Source: Hofstenia miamia (taxonomy: Eukaryota > Xenacoelomorpha > Acoela). Taken from it: DNA of 64,000 bases. A program made the translations under genes and the position numbers. The notes under the pieces are model-generated. The model was not told the origin of the DNA. It saw nothing but the letters and a program-made list of their open reading frames with translations, and ran no database searches. The stretch spans positions 1,678,292-1,742,291 of the forward strand of contig SCFE01000034.1 in the NCBI GenBank assembly GCA_004352715.1. Direction: 5' to 3'. This document shows, one piece after another, positions 56,001 to 61,600 of the stretch; the first letter of the stretch is position 1, and every line of letters begins with the position of its first letter.

Positions 56001-58601
56001 TTGGTTTATGAAAATTCGTACTTGTACCTGCCTTTGCTCAATAGTAAATTTTGTCTATCTAATCTAATTAATACAAAATTTTGTAGCAATACATAAACAC
56101 ATTGACTTCATAGGAAGAGGCACCGCCTGCGCTTAGTAAACTAAATACCACTCTTTCAACTTATTCGAACATTAGTTGTAGCAACTGGAATTGCAGTCAG
56201 ACAAATACAAGTTAACAAATAGGAGTTTAAATCGAGAACGCAGACGAAATTAAATGGTTAAATTAAATATTCGTATTCAAGCGAGCATCGTATCAACTCA
56301 CAGCCCAAGGGAAACAGAACGTATTTTTACGATAATTGGCGCTCGCGAGTGCAAATTTAAAGATTTAGCGTAATTCTGCATTTTGCTTCAAATCACTGTT
56401 CGAAATGGAGAAATGAACTAGTGCCATTATACCAGTACTTCACTTATCCAATAACTAGTGAGAGAATGTTCAGAATAAATGCACTATGACATATAACAAA
56501 AACAAAGTTGAATGGAAATGAAACCATTCGAAATGCTTAAATCTACACTAATTAGACTAGACATGAATGCAAGTGCAAAATTGCAACATAATTTTAAAAC
56601 ACTTACAACATTGTTCTTAATGCTATTCCACTGCCTTACAATTCTAGTTACGAGAGGCTTAAAAACGCAGCCAATTATAACGCCCTCGATGTTGGTGGAA
56701 TCGATTCCGTCACTTCCACAGCCAAAATTGTTGCTGTATCCAGCACTTGGGTCATCAGCGTATTTCTTCCAAGGTTCTAAATTGAACAACTCAGTTACTG
56801 AAACGTCATGAGCAATAAATTTATCTGAAAAATACATTCGCGATTGATTATTGATTTTCGAAACCCACTAGTGCAGAAGCGGCTTTAAGGGCCTGAGGAA
56901 GCATTCCCACCTGAAATTAACAATTAGTTTTAGTCTTAGCCTTCTATCCTCACTGAGCTGCTTATAAAAAATACAATTGTGATTGTACTAAGGCAGACAT
57001 TTTTTGACCTAAATAATTTTATCTAAAAATTTGAAACTAAAATTTAAAGGTACTCAGAAAACTAAACCATCATTTATAAACAGCAATATAGTGCACAATG
57101 CTTCTATTTCCAAATGTTCATTTATCAGAAAGAAAACTACATACTATGAAAACATCCTTCAAGACTTAAACCCACACTGTAAGCTGAAGTATAAAGAGGG
57201 TTTTTCCTACTATTAAATTGATAAATTTTTAAACATCGCTCGCTTTCAGTAAACCAGAAATCCTTAAATTAATATTTAAAAAAATAAGCACCATAAAAAT
57301 ATTGCAAGGCATTTTTAAGTTTATCAATGCATCATTTATTAGCTAGAACACTTGTTTCATATCTAAACTAAAAGGGTAGAGTTGCAAATACAGGGTGTGT
57401 CGAAAGTAACTTGACTTTTAAACTAACTAAAAAATTCAACCAATCACAGAAAAGATGATGAAATATTTTGTCATTTTATAACTATATAAAGGGAATTTAT
57501 GTTATGCATAACCATTTTGTTATTTTAATTTTAGACATGGATTTAGACACTAGGCTGGAAATATTAAAACTATACTACAAAAATGGAGACAGTGCAACAG
57601 CGGCATTACGTGCATACAAAACAGCACACCACCTTCACAAAACATTTTTCTATTACAGCCTCCTAGATCATCTGACCTGAGTCCACTTGACTTTTATTTG
57701 TGGTCCACTCTAAAGTCACTGGTATATCATACATACATTCCAACCAACCAACCTGGATGATTTAAAAAGAAGGATCATAGAAGAAGTTGACTCACTTAAC
57801 ATTGATGAATTATATCGAGCTGTACAGAATATGATATCAAGATGTGAACTTACTATTGGGCAGAATGGAGGACTATTTGAACATTTGTTTGAATATATCT
57901 GTAATTCCCCTTATTAGAGTTTGTTTATTTACATATATTATTGTTTAGTTTCATATAAATAAAGTTATTGTAATTTGGAAAGCTAATTTTGACACACCCT
58001 GTACATCAATTTCTGTATCGAATTTTTAACTATTTTAATTACAATCAGGAACATTTGAATTTTAAAGAACGTACCCGGGCATCATTAATAAGCGGGTGGA
58101 TAAAGTTGAAACTACTAAAACGAATGTTTGCGCATATCAATATCATACAGAAAACCTACAAGAAAAAGTATGCTTGATAAATGTCAAACCAAACGTTGAG
58201 AAAGTCGTTTACTTCACAACCACACCCTTATTCAAATCATTTAAGCAGTAATAGCTAAACTTTGTTATGAAATAGTTCAGTGTTCCACAGATATCAATAT
58301 CGAAACAATAAGCAGCGAAGTTTTATCTAATAGAATCAAACAAGAATAGAGTACATTTAAATGCAAGAGATAAATCTTACAAAATGATACACATGAGGCT
58401 AATGGATTAGCTTGAAAAATACTTTAATAAGGCTCGGCGGTTATCGAAAATTACACTCGGTTTTTTTAACCTTTGGTTCTGTTTCTGTCGTTTGGGGTGC
58501 ATATTGCACCCCACAAAGATTAAAGCTTCTATCAAATTAGTGCTGTTTATGTTATTGTGCCGAAACTTCATGACTTTTTAAATTAATCGAAAAAGATTAA
58601 C

Positions 58602-58636
<35 letters not shown>

Positions 58637-61600
58637 NNACGTGCATACAAAACAGCACCCCCCCTTCACCAAAACATTTTTCTATTACAGCCTCCTAGAT
58701 CATCTGACCTGAGTCCACTTGACTTTTATTTGTGGTCCACTCTAAAGTCACTGGTATATCATACATACATTCCAACCAACCTGGATGATTTAAAAAGGAG
58801 GATCATAGAAGAAGTTGATTCACTTAACATTGATGAATTACATTGAGCTGTCCAGAATATGATACCAAGATGTGAGCTTACTATTGAGCAGAATGGAACA
58901 CTATTTGACCATTTGTTTTAATATATATGTAATTCCCCTTATTAGGGTTTTTTATTTACATATATTATTGTTTGGTTTCATATAAATAAAAAGTTATTGT
59001 AATTTGGAAAGCTACTTTTGACACACCCTGTATAGCTAAACACATTCATCAATGGTATCATACAATAAAGAATATGTCAGGACCAAAGATTAGAGATTTC
59101 AAAGGCGCCGTTTATGTAAATTTAAATTGATGCTGTTGGCATAAACATGAAGCATTTTTGGTATTATATGCTTGCCTTGATAATACTTAATTTTTATGAG
59201 CTTTATCCATTTTTATAGTATTTTGACCTTATTACCATAATGAAAAATTTTGAAAATATTTTGACCTTAAAGCTTTTAGTATTTTATTTATGTCTTGTAT
59301 TTAGCATTTTTATGCAAAGGGTTGGTGCTTTACAGATATTTCCTCTTGACTTACATGTATGAACATGTTAATCACTACAAGACATTCTGTAGAAATTGAC
59401 TGTTGGTTTAGCCCGATCTGGTCATTTTTAATGGTTGACCTAATGCATTACCTCTAGCGCCGCGTATAATAGTGTTGGAAAAAACCCCATAAAAGAGCTA
59501 TTAACGGTTAGAGCCCGGTTGGGGTGATAATTAAAACTGCTCTAAAGCTCCTATGCTTTTGGTTAGATTTCTGTAAGGTCACTTGTATTTTCAACATTTT
59601 TGGTGCTACATTGTATGCCATTTTAATTGTGTACTAAGCTGTCGACATGGCGGCGCATATCATCTTTCATGCCTCAGCCCCTGTTTGGGGTCAATTTTGA
59701 CTTCAGAAGAATATTTGATATATAATATTTATAAAATAATATAAAATCATTTTCGCTGTAACTAGTTTCAATTTTTGGTTTAATTTTAGATTCTAATTAT
59801 TTGATTGTATTACTTTATCGTACTTGCGTCTTATTATCTTATATTTAGCTGGCTATTGAATTATGTCACTATCTAAACCTATGGCAAAAGGTATACTACA
59901 GAAGAATTGTTAGAACTGTTTTTTGATACAGAAGATGATGAGATTTCTGATCAGTCTGAAATTAATGATGATGAGTATGCTAATAATATAATAGATGACG
60001 ACTAAGAACTTCCAACCAAAACTTTATATTCAGTTGATGATGACGACAGATATGACGATAGTTCAGAAAGCAGCGACATAGCGATAGCAATTTGATGGAA
60101 AACGACTGGAGGAAAGTAAGTCAAGTGGAAGTTGGGAGAGAACCTGTACCAAATTTGTTGAGGAGAAACCCATATGATGCATTTATAATTATATTTGATC
60201 AAATTGTTGATAAGATTGTTTACTACACCACTATTGAAAGTAGACGCTTGAAAGCTCTGCGTGCATTACCACTTTTCAACAAGAAATGGAAGGTATATAT
60301 TTACTTGCTGATGCATATAGACAACATTATCGCGATATTGAGCAGGTTTGGAACACTACGAGAGGATTTGCAGCTTTCCGTTCGTCTATGTCAAGGCAAC
60401 ACTTTGAAATGACAAGAACTATTTTCAGGTTTGAGGATAGACGCCGCAATAGTGAAGCAGTAAAGAAAAAATCGATTTTCAAAAATTAGCGAATTATGGA
60501 ACATCTTTTTACAAAAAATTTATAACAACTTGTAGAGTTTCATGGAAGACTATGCTACAAACAGTATATTACTACAAAACCAGGAAAATTTGATTTTAAA
60601 ATTTTTCCATTAACAGATGCAACCCATAGTTTTGCATTGAATGGTTTACATTATATCGGCTCTCACATACATTGCAATTCTGATGAATTTGGTTTATTGT
60701 CAAAAGTGTGAGAAAAGATTTCTTGCAAATTGCTACAATCGTTTTTTGATTGGAGATAGAATTTGACGGGTGATAATTATTTCATAACTCTCCGCTCATA
60801 CATTATCTCAAAACACGAGGAACATTTCGACGAAACTCGAAGATATACCGAAAAGTGCCAAAGCACTTCCTCGGAAAACCCCAAAAGGAACTTTCAATCT
60901 TTACCCGAAAAATGAGACACTTTTACTTAGCTACGTGGATAAAAAAGCATATAAACCTGTGCTCGTTATTTCTAGTGAGCATCGTGCCACATCTATAGTT
61001 ACTTCAGAATCTAAACCTGGTATTATTTTAGACTATAATAAGTACACAAAAGCGGAGTAGACAATTTAGATCACATTGTATGTTGGACAGTTTCCTTTTT
61101 TCAACATGATAGATGTTGGTTCCTACAACGCCTGCCTAATGCTTAAAAATACAAGTAAATCATCTTTGATTTCCTGGAATTGTTGGCTCTATCTCTCATG
61201 AATCAGTCTATGAAAGAGCGAAACTGTAACCCTAGAATTTCTAGAGAAACCAGAAAAGTTCTGATTTATTAGGATTTGGAAAACCCATCAAATCAAGAAA
61301 AAAAGAAAGATGCGACATCTGTCCTCGAAACAAGGACATAAAAACAAATAAACGGTGTTATAAGTATGACAAATATATATGCAAGGAACATCAAGTTGTT
61401 AAGTTTTGTTGCCCTAGCTGTTAGATAACAAATATATTTTAAAGTTTTGCAATTTTTGAGTTCGGAGACTTAGAGTTTTATTTTTTGCAAAATAGTGCCA
61501 TGTACTAGTACATAGTATGTAATCTTGGGTTACCAGAATGTTTGACAAAAATGATATCTACCTTAAAAATAAGAGGAAATTTAACCCTTTGTGACATAGG

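Noticed and set aside
60092-60489. Plus-strand frames as independent genes
   Set aside because: They are fragments of the decayed piggyBac transposase inside TTAA-flanked ends.
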